A stretch of DNA of 64,000 nt from Litorisediminicola beolgyonensis (GTDB lineage Bacteria; Pseudomonadota; Alphaproteobacteria; Rhodobacterales; Rhodobacteraceae). The notes under the pieces are model-generated. The model saw only the letters and a program-made list of their open reading frames with translations, did not search any database and was not told where the DNA came from. Made by a program: the position numbers and the translations under genes. Location of the stretch: assembly GCF_042679605.1 (NCBI RefSeq), contig NZ_JBHTMU010000013.1, positions 36,713-100,712 of the forward strand, in the 5' to 3' direction. This document shows, piece after piece, positions 50,745-62,100 of the stretch (position 1 is the stretch's first letter; each line of letters opens with the position of its first letter).

Positions 50745-51926
50745 TCAGTTGTTCTGGGTCTCGCTCTCGCTCTCGCTGCTGCTTTCGGTCTCCGAGCTGC
50801 CCGAGTCCGTTTCCGTGTCGGTGCCAGCGTCGGTTTCGGTCTCGGTGTCAGCCGAAGCTTCGGCGTCGGTCGAGCTCCCATCGGTCGAGGCTTCTGCATC
50901 GATCTCGGTGTTGGTCTCGGTCGTCGCTTCGGTGTCCGTGCCGCTCGTGTCCGTCTCAGCCGATGCGTCGGTCTCGGTGCTCGCTTCGGTCTCGGTCGAC
51001 GTCTCGCTGTCGGCCGACTGCGTGTCCGAGTTGGTCGCGTCCATCTCGCCGGTCTCGCCATCGGTCGCTTCGGAGTCGGACGTCTCGCCCTCGGACGAGG
51101 TCATGTCCGACGCTTCGCCATCGGTCGCACCCATCTCGGTCTCGGACGAGGCTGCGGATTCGTCGCTGTCGCCGTTCTCACCGCTCCAGTAGTTGGACAG
51201 AGGGTCATCCGAGGGCAGGCTCTCGGCGCCGCTCTCGTCGAACTCGGGCTTCTCCTTGAGGGTCTCCTTGTCGGTGCCGAGGATCAGCACGCCGCGCTCG
51301 GAATCGTACTTAAACTCCGACACGGGGATGGCGACCGTGTATTCGCCGAGGCCGAGGAAGCCGCCGATGCCGATCACCAGGTCGACGCCGTCCGAGCTTT
51401 CGATCACGTAGTCGATCTCGCCGATGCCTTCGCCGTCGGGGGTCTCGACCTGCATGCCGAGGATGTCGCCGATGGTCAGGGCAACCAGCTCGGGCTGCGC
51501 GCCGTCCATCGCGGGCGAATTGTCCTGCGCGGGGGCTGCAGCGTTGTTCTGACCGTTGTCATTGGCGCTGCCCGCGTTCTGCTGGCCGGTCTCGCTGGCG
51601 TTGCCGCCGTTGGTCGAGCCCATCGAGCCCGCTTCGGACTTGTTCTCTTCAGACTTGTTCTCCGAGCCCATCGACCCGCTCTCGGCGCTGTCGCTCTCGC
51701 TCTCGGAGCCACCTTCGGCGCTCGCTTCGGCGCTTGCACCGTCACCCGAGGCCGTGGCTTCGGCACTGGCGTCGCCGCCCGCGTCGGTCGAGCCTTCGGA
51801 CGAGGTCTGCGACTCTTCGGTCTGCTCTTCCATCGCAGCGTCGTTGCCGCTGGTGTGCTGCTCCGCGGTCGCGGCATTGGTCAGCAAAGCGGCGGTGGCC
51901 GCGCTCATCATAAGTTTCTTAAGCAT
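50745..51926 (-). CDS. Secreted acidic PRC-barrel protein with long Ser/Thr/Glu-rich tails
   Basis: 393 aa from ATG 51926. Signal peptide MLKKLMMSAATAALLTNAATA, a low-complexity stretch (about 22-135; ASAEASAEGGSESESDSAES), a PRC-barrel domain about 138-220 (VALTIGDILGMQVETPDGEGIGEIDYVIES; GGFLGLGEYTVAIPVSEF), then about 170 residues made almost only of Asp, Glu, Ser, Thr, Ala and Gly. AAGGAGG precedes the start. The domain is shared with the 49611-50594 product, but the tails differ. Confidence 0.8.
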   Translation of the reverse strand: MLKKLMMSAATAALLTNAATAEQHTSGNDAAMEEQTEESQTSSEGSTDAGGDASAEATASGDGASAEASAEGGSESESDSAESGSMGSENKSEENKSEAGSMGSTNGGNASETGQQNAGSANDNGQNNAAAPAQDNSPAMDGAQPELVALTIGDILGMQVETPDGEGIGEIDYVIESSDGVDLVIGIGGFLGLGEYTVAIPVSEFKYDSERGVLILGTDKETLKEKPEFDESGAESLPSDDPLSNYWSGENGDSDESAASSETEMGATDGEASDMTSSEGETSDSEATDGETGEMDATNSDTQSADSETSTETEASTETDASAETDTSGTDTEATTETNTEIDAEASTDGSSTDAEASADTETETDAGTDTETDSGSSETESSSESESETQNN

Positions 51927-52130
51927 GTCGTGTCCTCCTTCGGCACGCATCGCGCAGCCATGACAGCGGCGCTGGTATGGGCTTCCAACAAGGGAGGAGG
52001 GAAAAAGGTTGCAGCCGATCCGGCGGATGCCGCGCTGCAGCGGGCCAAGAAGCGCCGATGACGGCACGCCCGCAGGCGAGTTCCCGCCGAAAAGGCGGAA
52101 ACTCGACACATCATTCGACGATTTGGGTCG

Positions 52131-53519
<1,389 letters not shown>

Positions 53520-53652
53520 GTCCGGCCCTCCGGTCGGTGAATTCGAGCTTGGCAAGGCTGGTAGCATTCGGTCGCGCCCGCGGCAACGCGCGTTGCGCCG
53601 CGCTCGCGCGCATGTCACTCAGGGGCCATCACAGCCTTCACGGACGGCACCC

Positions 53653-54249
53653 ATGGCCAGACAACCCCGCGCCTGGCAGCGCATGCTCTCGGGCCGCAGG
53701 CTCGACCTTCTCGACCCGACGCCGATGGATATCGAGATCGAGGACATCGCCCACGGCCTCGCCTTCGTCGCGCGCTGGAATGGCCAGACGCGCGGGGATC
53801 ACGCCTATTCGGTGGCCGAGCATTCGCTTCTGGTCGAGGAGATCTTCGGCCGTCTCTGCCCCAAGGCCAGCCCGCGCGAGCGGCTGACGGCACTTCTGCA
53901 CGATGCGCCGGAATACGTGATTGGCGACATGATCTCGCCGGTGAAGGCCGCGGTCGGTCCCGATTACGAGGAGCTCGACAAGCGGCTCTCGGCGGCGATC
54001 CATATCCGCTTCGGACTGCAAGCGCAGACGCCCGTGACGCTGAAGAAGCAGATCAAGAAGGCAGACAAGGTCTCGGCCTGGATGGAGGCGGTCGAGATCG
54101 CGGGCTTTTCGGTGACCGAGGCCAACCGCTTCTTCGGCGCACCTGACCCGAAACTGCGCGAGGGCCTGTCGATCCGCCTCAGACCCGCCGCGGAGACCCG
54201 CGCCGAGTTCACCGCGCGGCATGCGGCGCTGCTGGCGGAGATCGGGTAG
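53653..54249 (+). CDS. HD-domain hydrolase (YfbR-like)
   Basis: 198 aa. HD pattern: His in RGDHAYSVAEHSLLVEEI, HD in LTALLHDAPEYVIGDMISPVK, and Asp in KKADKVSAWMEAVE. By family, a metal-dependent phosphohydrolase, perhaps 5'-nucleotidase-like. Divergent from ahcY (133 nt). ATG 53653 (MARQPRAWQRMLSGRRLDLL) selected from the conserved start. Confidence 0.83.
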   Translation: MARQPRAWQRMLSGRRLDLLDPTPMDIEIEDIAHGLAFVARWNGQTRGDHAYSVAEHSLLVEEIFGRLCPKASPRERLTALLHDAPEYVIGDMISPVKAAVGPDYEELDKRLSAAIHIRFGLQAQTPVTLKKQIKKADKVSAWMEAVEIAGFSVTEANRFFGAPDPKLREGLSIRLRPAAETRAEFTARHAALLAEIG

Positions 54250-54252
54250 GGT

Positions 54253-54372
54253 CTACTCCGACCGCTTGCGGGCATCCTCGCGGTCATAGCGCCAGACGAG
54301 GTACCGACCATAAGCCGCCAGAACGACGCCGATCCCCAAGCCGGTGAGAAGAACCTGCGTCTCAGGCGACAT
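54253..54372 (-). CDS. 39-aa membrane microprotein
   Basis: MSPETQVLLTGLGIGVVLAAYG, then RYLVWRYDREDARKRSE: one membrane helix and a charged tail. Its start overlaps the end of the next gene upstream by 11 nt, so the two are coupled. Family not recognised. Confidence 0.55.
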   Translation of the reverse strand: MSPETQVLLTGLGIGVVLAAYGRYLVWRYDREDARKRSE

Positions 54373-54571
54373 CGGTGTTTTCCTCTCTCAACATGCCGAG
54401 AATATAATGACCGAGCGCGTGCAGGGCAAATCCGCCCGCCACGTATCGCCAGGCCGGACTATCGCCATCGGTGAGCGGTCGTATCAGCGAGAAACCGATA
54501 AACCCGAGCGCAAGCCCGTTGCAAAGACCGGCAAGATATTTGAGCCGCTCGTTGACGACCTCTGCCAGCAC
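54362..54571 (-). CDS. 69-aa two-helix membrane protein
   Basis: Two hydrophobic segments (LCNGLALGFIGFSLI and YVAGGFALHALGHYILGML) with short loops. It lies between hslU (54653, same strand) and the 39-aa ORF, 81 nt after hslU, so it may be at the end of the hslV-hslU operon. Function unknown. Confidence 0.6.
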   Translation of the reverse strand: MLAEVVNERLKYLAGLCNGLALGFIGFSLIRPLTDGDSPAWRYVAGGFALHALGHYILGMLREENTDVA

Positions 54572-54652
54572 AGGCTGGCCTCCTGTTCTCAGTAAGAGAA
54601 CGGCATTGCGCCAAATGGTTTACAGGCCCCTACCAAGCGCGAGACGACCGCG

Positions 54653-55960
54653 TCACAACACATACCGGCTCAAATCCGTCGACCGGCTCAGGTCGCCCAG
54701 GTGGGTCTCGACGAAATCGGCGTCGACGGTGATCGTCTCGCCCGACTTGTCCGGCGCGGTGAAGGACAGCTCCTCGAAGACCCGCTCCATCACCGTGTAG
54801 AGCCGCCGCGCGCCGATATTTTCGACGCTGGTGTTCACCTCGGCGGCGATGCGCGCGAGCGCGGCGATGCCGTTCTCGGTGAAGGTGACCGTCACTTCCT
54901 CGGTCGCCATGAGCGCGGTGTATTGCCGGGTCAGCGCGTTGTCGGTCTCGGTCAGGATGCGGACGAAATCCCCTTCGGTCAGCGGACGCAGGTTTACCCG
55001 GATCGGCAGGCGGCCCTGCAGCTCGGGCAAGAGGTCCGAGGGCTTGGCGATGTGGAACGCGCCCGAGGCGATGAAGAGGATATGGTCGGTCTTCACCGGC
55101 CCGTGCTTGGTCGAGACCGTCGTGCCCTCGATCAGCGGCAAGAGATCGCGCTGTACGCCCTCGCGGCTCACATCGCCGCCGCGCGCGTCGGTGCGGGCGC
55201 AGACCTTGTCGATCTCGTCGAGGAACACGATGCCGTTCTGCTCGACCGCCGACAGCGCCGCCTGCTTGACCTGCTCGTCGTCCAGAAGCTTGTCCGCCTC
55301 TTCGCCGATCAGGATCTCGTAGCTGTCGCGCACGCTCATCCGCTTGCGCACGGTGCGCCCGCCGAAGGCCTTGCCGAAGATGTCGCCGAGGTTCATGCCG
55401 CCCATCCCCATTCCGGGCTGGCCGGGGATCTCCATGGCGGGGAAGGGGCTCGCGGTCTCGGCGATGTCGAGCTCGATCATCGTGTCGTCGAGCTCGCCGC
55501 GCTTGAGCTTCTCTCGGAAGCGCTCGCGCGTGCCCTCGCGGGCGTCCTCACCGGCGATGGCGGCGATCACGCGATCCTCGGCGGCTTGGTGCGCCGCCGC
55601 CTTCACGTCATCGCGCATGTGCTCGCGGGTCATCGCGATCGAGGCATCCACGAGGTCACGCACGATCTGCTCCACGTCGCGGCCGACATAGCCGACCTCG
55701 GTGAACTTGGTCGCCTCGACCTTGATGAAGGGCGCGCGGGCGAGCTTGGCCAGCCGCCGTGAGATCTCGGTCTTGCCGACGCCGGTCGGCCCGATCATCA
55801 GGATGTTCTTGGGATACACCTCGTCGCGCAGATCGTCGGCAAGCTGCTTGCGCCGCCAGCGATTGCGCAGCGCCACGGCCACGGCGCGCTTGGCGTCCTT
55901 CTGGCCGATGATGAAGCGGTCGAGCTCCGAGACGATCTCTCGCGGGGTCAGGTCGGTCAT
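54653..55960 (-). CDS. hslU: ATP-dependent protease ATPase subunit HslU
   Basis: 435 aa. LTPREIVSELDRFIIGQKDAKRAVAVALRNRWRR, Walker A GPTGVGKTE, the intermediate domain (about 110-235), Walker B IVFLDEIDKVCAR, sensor segment ELQGRLPIRVNL and the C-terminal SRYVL that inserts into HslV. Unfolds substrates for HslV. Separated from hslV by a membrane-protein gene. Confidence 0.97.
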   Translation of the reverse strand: MTDLTPREIVSELDRFIIGQKDAKRAVAVALRNRWRRKQLADDLRDEVYPKNILMIGPTGVGKTEISRRLAKLARAPFIKVEATKFTEVGYVGRDVEQIVRDLVDASIAMTREHMRDDVKAAAHQAAEDRVIAAIAGEDAREGTRERFREKLKRGELDDTMIELDIAETASPFPAMEIPGQPGMGMGGMNLGDIFGKAFGGRTVRKRMSVRDSYEILIGEEADKLLDDEQVKQAALSAVEQNGIVFLDEIDKVCARTDARGGDVSREGVQRDLLPLIEGTTVSTKHGPVKTDHILFIASGAFHIAKPSDLLPELQGRLPIRVNLRPLTEGDFVRILTETDNALTRQYTALMATEEVTVTFTENGIAALARIAAEVNTSVENIGARRLYTVMERVFEELSFTAPDKSGETITVDADFVETHLGDLSRSTDLSRYVL

Positions 55961-56012
55961 GTCGTGCCTTTGTGCTTTGTCGGGATCGAGTTGGGGGCGC
56001 GGAGGCAGGAAT

Positions 56013-57089
56013 TCAAACCCGCTTGAGCGGAACCGCAGTCGAGGGCGGCAGTTTCTCGAGCGGCAGCCAGCCCGGCAGCATCGCCAGGAGAAGCGCCCGG
56101 ATGCGGTCCCAGAACGCGCCCAGAAGCAGGAGCCCGAGCCCCAGGAGAAACACCGTCACGGCCGCGCCATCCGCCTCGAACAAGGTGCCCGAAAGCACCA
56201 CGGTGTAGCCGATCGCCGCGATCAGGAACGAGCGCCGGTCGATGATGATGGCAATCGCCGCCAGAACCACCAGCATCGCGGCGAGGAGCGGATGGTTCTG
56301 CCGCTCGAGAAGCGTCAGCGCCAGCGTGTTGACGAGCGCGGGCGCGGCCACGAGATGCAGCCAGAAGCCGTTCGCCGCCCGCCGCGTCACCCGGTGCGGG
56401 TCGGACATGTCGAAGGCCATCGCCACCGCGAAGACCAAGGCTCCGAGCGCCAGCGTGATCCAGGCAAAGGGCCCGTCCGCCGACAGCAGGAACACCTCGC
56501 GCAGCGTCGTGGGCGAGCCCGAGGACGAGGCCGCGAGCAGCATCGCGGTCACGAAGAGGCCGACCGCGATCATCGCCGTCGCGAAGGGCACGCGGAAGCG
56601 CCACCAGAAGAGCGCCACCGCCGCGGTGGTGACCCCGAGCGGCACCGTCAGCGAGCTGTATTCCTTCATCGCCAGCTCGAAGATGTTCGCGAAGGCCACC
56701 GCCAGTCCCGGCAGCGCGTTCCCGGCCCAGAGCACCGAGAGCATGATCGCCGGGGCCACCATCCGGCGGCGGCGGATGAAATATTCCGACAGCAGCCAGA
56801 CGAGCGCCGCGCCGATCATCGACCAGAAGATCACCGAGTTGCGCGGGTCGGAGCTCATCAGCGTGACCGACACGCCCGCCAGACCGATCCAGCCGGTCGC
56901 GAGGACGATGAGGCCGACGACGATGAAGATCTCGTTGAAGCCCCGGAAGAGCTCGAAGGGCTCGTCGCCCTCGGCGAGGTTCTCGCGCGCGCCGCGGCGT
57001 CTGTGTGCCAGGGCGCCGAGCGTCGCGGCCTGCGCCTCGGTGATCATGCCCGCCTGGACGGCGGCGCGCAGGTCGTCCTCGTCGATCAT
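56013..57089 (-). CDS. Multi-pass membrane protein, DUF2157-like, between hslV and hslU
   Basis: 358 aa. A short soluble helical N-terminus (DEDDLRAAVQAGMITEAQAATLGALAHRR), then ten or more membrane helices (IVVGLIVLATGWIGL; FWSMIGAALVWLLSEYFI; IALGALVFAVAMAFD). The soluble start followed by a helix bundle fits DUF2157-like proteins; I am not certain of the family. It overlaps hslV by 4 nt (ATGA) and is 52 nt before hslU. No known part in HslUV proteolysis. Confidence 0.65.
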   Translation of the reverse strand: MIDEDDLRAAVQAGMITEAQAATLGALAHRRRGARENLAEGDEPFELFRGFNEIFIVVGLIVLATGWIGLAGVSVTLMSSDPRNSVIFWSMIGAALVWLLSEYFIRRRRMVAPAIMLSVLWAGNALPGLAVAFANIFELAMKEYSSLTVPLGVTTAAVALFWWRFRVPFATAMIAVGLFVTAMLLAASSSGSPTTLREVFLLSADGPFAWITLALGALVFAVAMAFDMSDPHRVTRRAANGFWLHLVAAPALVNTLALTLLERQNHPLLAAMLVVLAAIAIIIDRRSFLIAAIGYTVVLSGTLFEADGAAVTVFLLGLGLLLLGAFWDRIRALLLAMLPGWLPLEKLPPSTAVPLKRV

Positions 57090-57643
57090 CCGCCGATGGT
57101 CTCGACGGTCAGGTTGCCGTTGGTGAAGACGCAGATATCGGCGGCGATAGCCATCGCATCGCGCGCCACGCTCTCGGCATCCTTGTCGCTGTCCATCATC
57201 GCCCGGGCGGCGGCGAGCGCGTAATTGCCGCCCGATCCGATGGCAGCCACGTCATGCTCGGGCTCCAGCACGTCGCCCGCGCCGGTGATCACGTAAAGCT
57301 CCGCCCCGTCGGTCACGATCAGCATCGCCTCGAGCTTCTGGAGGTACTTGTCCGTGCGCCAGTCCTTGGCCAGTTCCACCGCGGCGCGCTGAAGCTGACC
57401 GGGCGTCGCCTCGAGCTTGGCCTCGAGCCGCTCCAGAAGCGTGAACGCATCCGCCGTCGATCCGGCAAATCCCGCGACCACGTCGTAACCGCCGGGGGAG
57501 AGCCGCCGCACCTTGCGGGCCGAGCCCTTGATGACCGTGTTGCCAAGGCTCACCTGCCCGTCGCCCGCGATCACCACCCGGCCGCCCTTCTTGACGCCGA
57601 TGATCGTGGTGCCGTGCCATCCCGGAAAGTCGTTCTCGGCCAT
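57086..57643 (-). CDS. hslV: ATP-dependent protease proteolytic subunit HslV
   Basis: 185 aa from ATG 57643. N-terminal extension MAENDFPGWHG before the catalytic Thr (TTIIGVKKGGRVVIAGDGQVSLG), as is usual in alphaproteobacteria; also SARKVRRL, GFAGSTADAFTLLER, YVITGAGDVLEPEHDVAAIGSGG. With HslU forms the bacterial proteasome-like protease. Confidence 0.97.
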   Translation of the reverse strand: MAENDFPGWHGTTIIGVKKGGRVVIAGDGQVSLGNTVIKGSARKVRRLSPGGYDVVAGFAGSTADAFTLLERLEAKLEATPGQLQRAAVELAKDWRTDKYLQKLEAMLIVTDGAELYVITGAGDVLEPEHDVAAIGSGGNYALAAARAMMDSDKDAESVARDAMAIAADICVFTNGNLTVETIGG

Positions 57644-57717
57644 GTGGATCTCCAATCTCTTGTCCGGCTCGATATGAGGGCTGGACAGCAGCGGCGCAAC
57701 CCGCTGGAAAGACGGGC

Positions 57718-58692
57718 ATGGAGGATCTGGACCGCGATGCACGGGCACTCTGGCCCGATCTGGCCCGCGAGGCCGGGCTCGATCCGTCGGGCTGGACCGC
57801 GTCGCGCCTGGCCCTCCGGCAGGATGCGCGCGTGGCGCGGGTGCTCCTTCGGATGTCGCGCGATGGCGCGGATCTCGTGCTGAAATACGAGGCGCGCCCC
57901 GAGCGGCCCGAGGCGTTCCTGGCGCAGATGGCGCGCCATTCCGAGATCGCCGCGCGGTTTCCTTCGGGCGCCCACATGACCGTGCCGCCGCTCCTGGCGA
58001 TCCATCCCGAGCGTCAGGCCTGCCTCATGGGTTTCGTCGCGGGCACGCATCTGTCTCGCCTGACCGAAGAGGCGCCCGCAAGCGACCACCCGGCGCTTCT
58101 GAGGCGTGCAGGGGCCTGGATCGCCGCCTTCCACCAGAGCGGCTTCGGCGAGCGCCGTCCGTTCCGGCCGAAATTCCAGCTCGACTATCTCGACCGCATC
58201 CTCGCCGAGATGGACGCAGGGACCCGTCGGGTCGCGCAGGACAGCCGCTTCCGCGCCGCCGCCGCCCGCTACCGCGCGCTCGCGCCGGGTTTCGCCGGAC
58301 GCCAGAGCGTCACCGCCGCGCTGCATGGCGATCTGCACATGCGCAACATCGTGATCGGACCGCAGACCGCCGGTCTCGACTTCGCCGAGGCGGGATCAGC
58401 GCCGGTCGGCCACGACCTCGCGCGCCTGCTCGTCGATTACGCCACGCTCCGCGCCGACCCCAAAACCATCGCTCCGGGCGATGTTCTGCCTGCCGCTGCC
58501 CGCGACGGCTTCTTCGCGGGCTACGATCTTGTCGGTCCCGACGATCCCTCGGTCGGGCTGTTGCTGCGCCACCGGATCCTCGCCGACTGGTGGGGCCTGC
58601 CCGCGACCGAGGCCGAGCGCAGCCCCGCCCAGGATCGCCGCCTGCGCCGCCTCATGGCGCTGGCCGAGCGCAGCTTTGCCGACCCCACATGA
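57718..58692 (+). CDS. APH-fold phosphotransferase
   Basis: 324 aa. Kinase motifs: LVLKYEARP (Lys), ALHGDLHMRNIVIG (Brenner HGDxxxxN) and GLDFAEAGSAPVGHDLARLL (metal Asp). Aminoglycoside/choline-kinase fold; the real substrate is unknown, and drug resistance should not be assumed. Divergent from hslV (74 nt). Confidence 0.82.
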   Translation: MEDLDRDARALWPDLAREAGLDPSGWTASRLALRQDARVARVLLRMSRDGADLVLKYEARPERPEAFLAQMARHSEIAARFPSGAHMTVPPLLAIHPERQACLMGFVAGTHLSRLTEEAPASDHPALLRRAGAWIAAFHQSGFGERRPFRPKFQLDYLDRILAEMDAGTRRVAQDSRFRAAAARYRALAPGFAGRQSVTAALHGDLHMRNIVIGPQTAGLDFAEAGSAPVGHDLARLLVDYATLRADPKTIAPGDVLPAAARDGFFAGYDLVGPDDPSVGLLLRHRILADWWGLPATEAERSPAQDRRLRRLMALAERSFADPT

Positions 58693-58721
58693 AAAGACCC
58701 CGCCGCGGCTGCGACGGGGTC
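58692..58721 (-). terminator. Rho-independent terminator of trxA
   Basis: GACCCCGCCGC (58696-58706), GGCT, GCGACGGGGTC (58711-58721), one mismatch, then TTTT on the minus strand (58692-58695). 22 nt after the trxA stop. Confidence 0.85.
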
Positions 58722-58743
58722 CCTAAAACCTCTCGGGCAGAGA

Positions 58744-59064
58744 TCAGATCGAGTCGTCGATCCAGCCCTTCAGCGCGGCCTTCGGCGCCGCGCCCGCGCG
58801 GTTCGACACGACCTGCCCATCCTTGAAGATGAAGAGCGCCGGAATGCCGCGCACGCCCATGGCGGCGGCGGTGTTCGGGTTCTGGTCGACATCGACCTTG
58901 GCGACCTTGATCTTGTCGCCATACTCGTCGGACAGCTCTTCCAGAGCCGGGCCGATCTGCTTGCAGGGGCCGCACCATTCGGCCCAGAAATCCACGACCA
59001 CGGGAACGTCGGAATTCTTTACTTCCTGATCGAACGTGGCATCGGTGACAGCGACAGTGCCCAT
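58744..59064 (-). CDS. trxA: Thioredoxin
   Basis: 106 aa. Active site VVVDFWAEWCGPCKQIGPAL, the cis-Pro in RGIPALFIFKDGQVV and GWIDDSI at the end: TrxA of ordinary length. ATG 59064 chosen with AGGAGA upstream. Reduces protein disulfides in the cytoplasm. 85 nt after addA. Confidence 0.96.
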   Translation of the reverse strand: MGTVAVTDATFDQEVKNSDVPVVVDFWAEWCGPCKQIGPALEELSDEYGDKIKVAKVDVDQNPNTAAAMGVRGIPALFIFKDGQVVSNRAGAAPKAALKGWIDDSI

Positions 59065-59149
59065 ATCAGTTCTCCTGAAAATGCAGTGAATCGGTCGCGA
59101 GGCATATGCCCCGTGTTGGCCCAGAACGTAAGAATGGGGCAGGGTAGCG

Positions 59150-62100
59150 TCAAGATGTTGCGGCCTGCGCCAGCGCGGCATCAAGAAGCGCGTCGGGAAC
59201 CGTGTCGAGACGGCCCGCCGCGGTCCAGAGAAGCGCCGTCTCCACGCGCCGGTCGGGATAGAGCGCGCGCAGCATCTCGCGATAGGCCGCCATCTGTCGC
59301 AAAAGCCCGTCGGGCGTGTCCTCGGGGCCCTTGGGCAGGGTGCGGTTCGACTTGAAATCCACCGCGAGCACCCGCTCCGGGGTCAGCACCAGCCGGTCGA
59401 TGATCCCCGAGAGCCGCCCGAGCCCCGCGACCTCTCCGGTGATCCCGACCTCGGCCAGCGCGCCGGGATCGAAGAGCCGCGCGAGCGCCGGGGCCTCGAG
59501 CAGCGCCGTCACCTCGTCATGCAGCGCCGCCCGCTCGGCCTCGGCCACGCCGCGCGCTGAAAGCACCGCGTCCGACGCCGCTTTCCGGTCGTCCGCGTCG
59601 AAGAGCGGCAGCGTCTCGAGAAGCAGGTGCAGGAGCGTGCCGCGCTCCAGCGCCGTCTCCGTGTCGTCGCCCGCCGCCCCTGGCAGCGCCTTGGCTCCGC
59701 CCAGGTCCGACGGGCTGCGCAGCACTTCCGCGAAGGGCAGCGGCGGCAAGGGCGCAAGCTCCGGCGGATCGGCGAGCGCCTCGTCGCCCGCCTCGGGCGC
59801 GTCCTCCGCCGTCCCCACGGACGCGAAATCCGCACCGAGGACCAGACCCTCGCCCACCGCCACGCCATCGCTCGTCACTGGAAGCGGCGCCGCGCCCTCG
59901 GCCTCCATCGCGACGCGGATGCGGTCGTGCCAGGCCGCGCCATCCTTGCCGAGCTGCCCCGCCGCCGCCACGACCAGCCAGGTCTCGGCCCGCGTCATCG
60001 CGACATAGAGCAGCCGGTCGCGTTCGCGCAGCTGCGCGGCCTTCATCTCGTCCTCGATTGCCGCCTGTGCCGCGGGCTTGGCATCGCCCCGTGCCTTCCA
60101 GAGCGCCGCGCCGGGGCCCGGCAGCACCTGCGCCCGAAGCGTGTTCTGCCGCATCGCGCAATCGGGCATGATCACCACCGGCGCTTCGAGACCCTTCGCG
60201 CCATGCGCCGTCATGATCCGGATGCGCCCGCCCGCGGCCTCGGCGCTGCGCTTGATCTCCAGATCGTCGCTCTGCATCCATTGGAGAAACCCGGTCAGCG
60301 AGGGCACGTTGCCCTCCTCATAGGCCAGCGCCTGTCCCAGAAGCGCGTCGATCCCGTCCTCGGCCTCCTCGCCCAGCCGCCCGATCAGGCGCCGCCGCCC
60401 GTCATGGCGCGTCAGGATGCGCTCGATCAGGTCGTAGGGGCGCAGGTAATCGGCCACGCCGCGCAGATCGTCGAGGATCGCGAGAACGCCCGGATACACG
60501 TCCCGTGCCTGCCGCAGCGCCTCCCAGAGACCGCCCTTGCGCGGCTGCGCGAGACTGTAGAGCGCCTGTTCGTCGAGCCCCAGAAGCGGCGAGCGCAGCG
60601 CGCAGGCCAGCGCGTAATCGTCGTCCTGGGTGGCCAGAAACGACAGGAGCGCCTGGATGTCGCGCACCGCCAGCTCGGCCATGACCTTGAGCCGGTCGGC
60701 TCCGGCCATCGGCAGCCCGCGCGCCTTGCAGGCCCTGAGGATCGCCCCGAAAAGCGGCCCGCGCCGCTGCACGAGGATCAGAACGTCGCCGGGCGACATC
60801 CGCCGCCAGCGGATCGAGCCGTCCCGCTCGGCCTCGGGCAGGGGCGTTTCCGCCGCGAGACGCTCGTCGATCCAGGCGGCGATGCGGCGGGCGAGCACCA
60901 CGGTCTCGTGGCTTTCGCCCAGCCGGTCGACCGGATCGTACCACTCGGCCTCTTCCGGCGTCTCGGGCGCCTCGACCACGGGCCAGAGCTCGACCCGGCC
61001 CGGCAGCCCGGACTTGAACGCCACATGCCGCTCCTCGGGCGAAAAGCCCGAGTCCTCGGCGCCCTCGAAGGTGCGGTCGACCAGCGACAGGATCGTCGCC
61101 GCCGAGCGGAAGGAATGCTGGAGATTGCGCTCGGCCAGGGGCCGGTCGGTCCGTGCCAGCCGGTCGCGGAACTCGGCCCGCATCCGGTCGAACTCGCGCG
61201 GATCGGCGCCCTGGAACGAGTAGATCGACTGCTTCTTGTCGCCGACCACGAAGATCGTCCGCGTCACCTCGCGCGCGCCCGCACCGGCGGTGAACTCCTG
61301 CGCCAGCCGCTCGATCACCTGCCATTGCACCGGCGAGGTGTCCTGCGCCTCGTCCACCAGGATGTGGTCGATGCCGCCATCGAGCCGGTAGAGCACCCAT
61401 TCCGCCACCGCCCGCTCGGACAGAAGCGCGCGCGCCTTCTCGATCAGGTCGTCGAAATCGAGAAACCCGCGCAGGAGTTTGGCGCGGTCATAGGCGGGCA
61501 GGAACGCGGCCGCGAACCGGTGCAGCGCCAAGTCGCGGGCAAGCGCGTCCTGCGCGGCCAGTTCCGCGACCGCGTCCTCGACCCGGGAGGCGAGCGCATC
61601 ATAGGCCTCGAAGAGATCGGGATGGTCCTTGCGCAGCCCGGCTTTGGGGAAGCGCGCGCGCGGCGTGCCCTTGGCCGTCAGACAGACCGAGGCCAGCCGG
61701 TCGAAATCCGTCCGGCTGCGCCCGGTGATGCCCAGGAGCGGCGCGCCATATTTGGTGTCATTGCCGCCCGAGCTCGCAAGCACCGGACCCAGATCGGCGA
61801 TCAGCCGGTCCGCCCCGGGGCTGAACACATCCGCCAGCACGCTGTCGGCATCGCGCCCGGGATCGAGATCGTAGACCGCGGCCAGATCGGCACGGCTGCG
61901 CGGAGGCTCGAAGCCCGCGCGATGTCCCAGGATGCCCTGCAGAAGATCGTCGAGCGAATCGTCGGCACCGGTGAACTCCGCCGCCAGGTCGGCGACCAGC
62001 GCGGCCTCGGGACCCTCGGCCATCCGCTCGACGATCTCGGCGCGCAGAAGCTCCGCCGTGCGGTCGTCCATCTCGCGAAATTGCGGGCTGACCCCGGCCT

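Noticed and set aside
53520..53640. SAH riboswitch upstream of ahcY
   Set aside because: I looked for the conserved core (GAGGAGCG...TGCRA and a closing GGCTCG) on the minus strand and did not find it; only GC-rich sequence is present.
57718..58692. Aminoglycoside resistance gene
   Set aside because: APH-fold motifs are present but the fold covers many substrates, and the context is housekeeping; resistance cannot be claimed.
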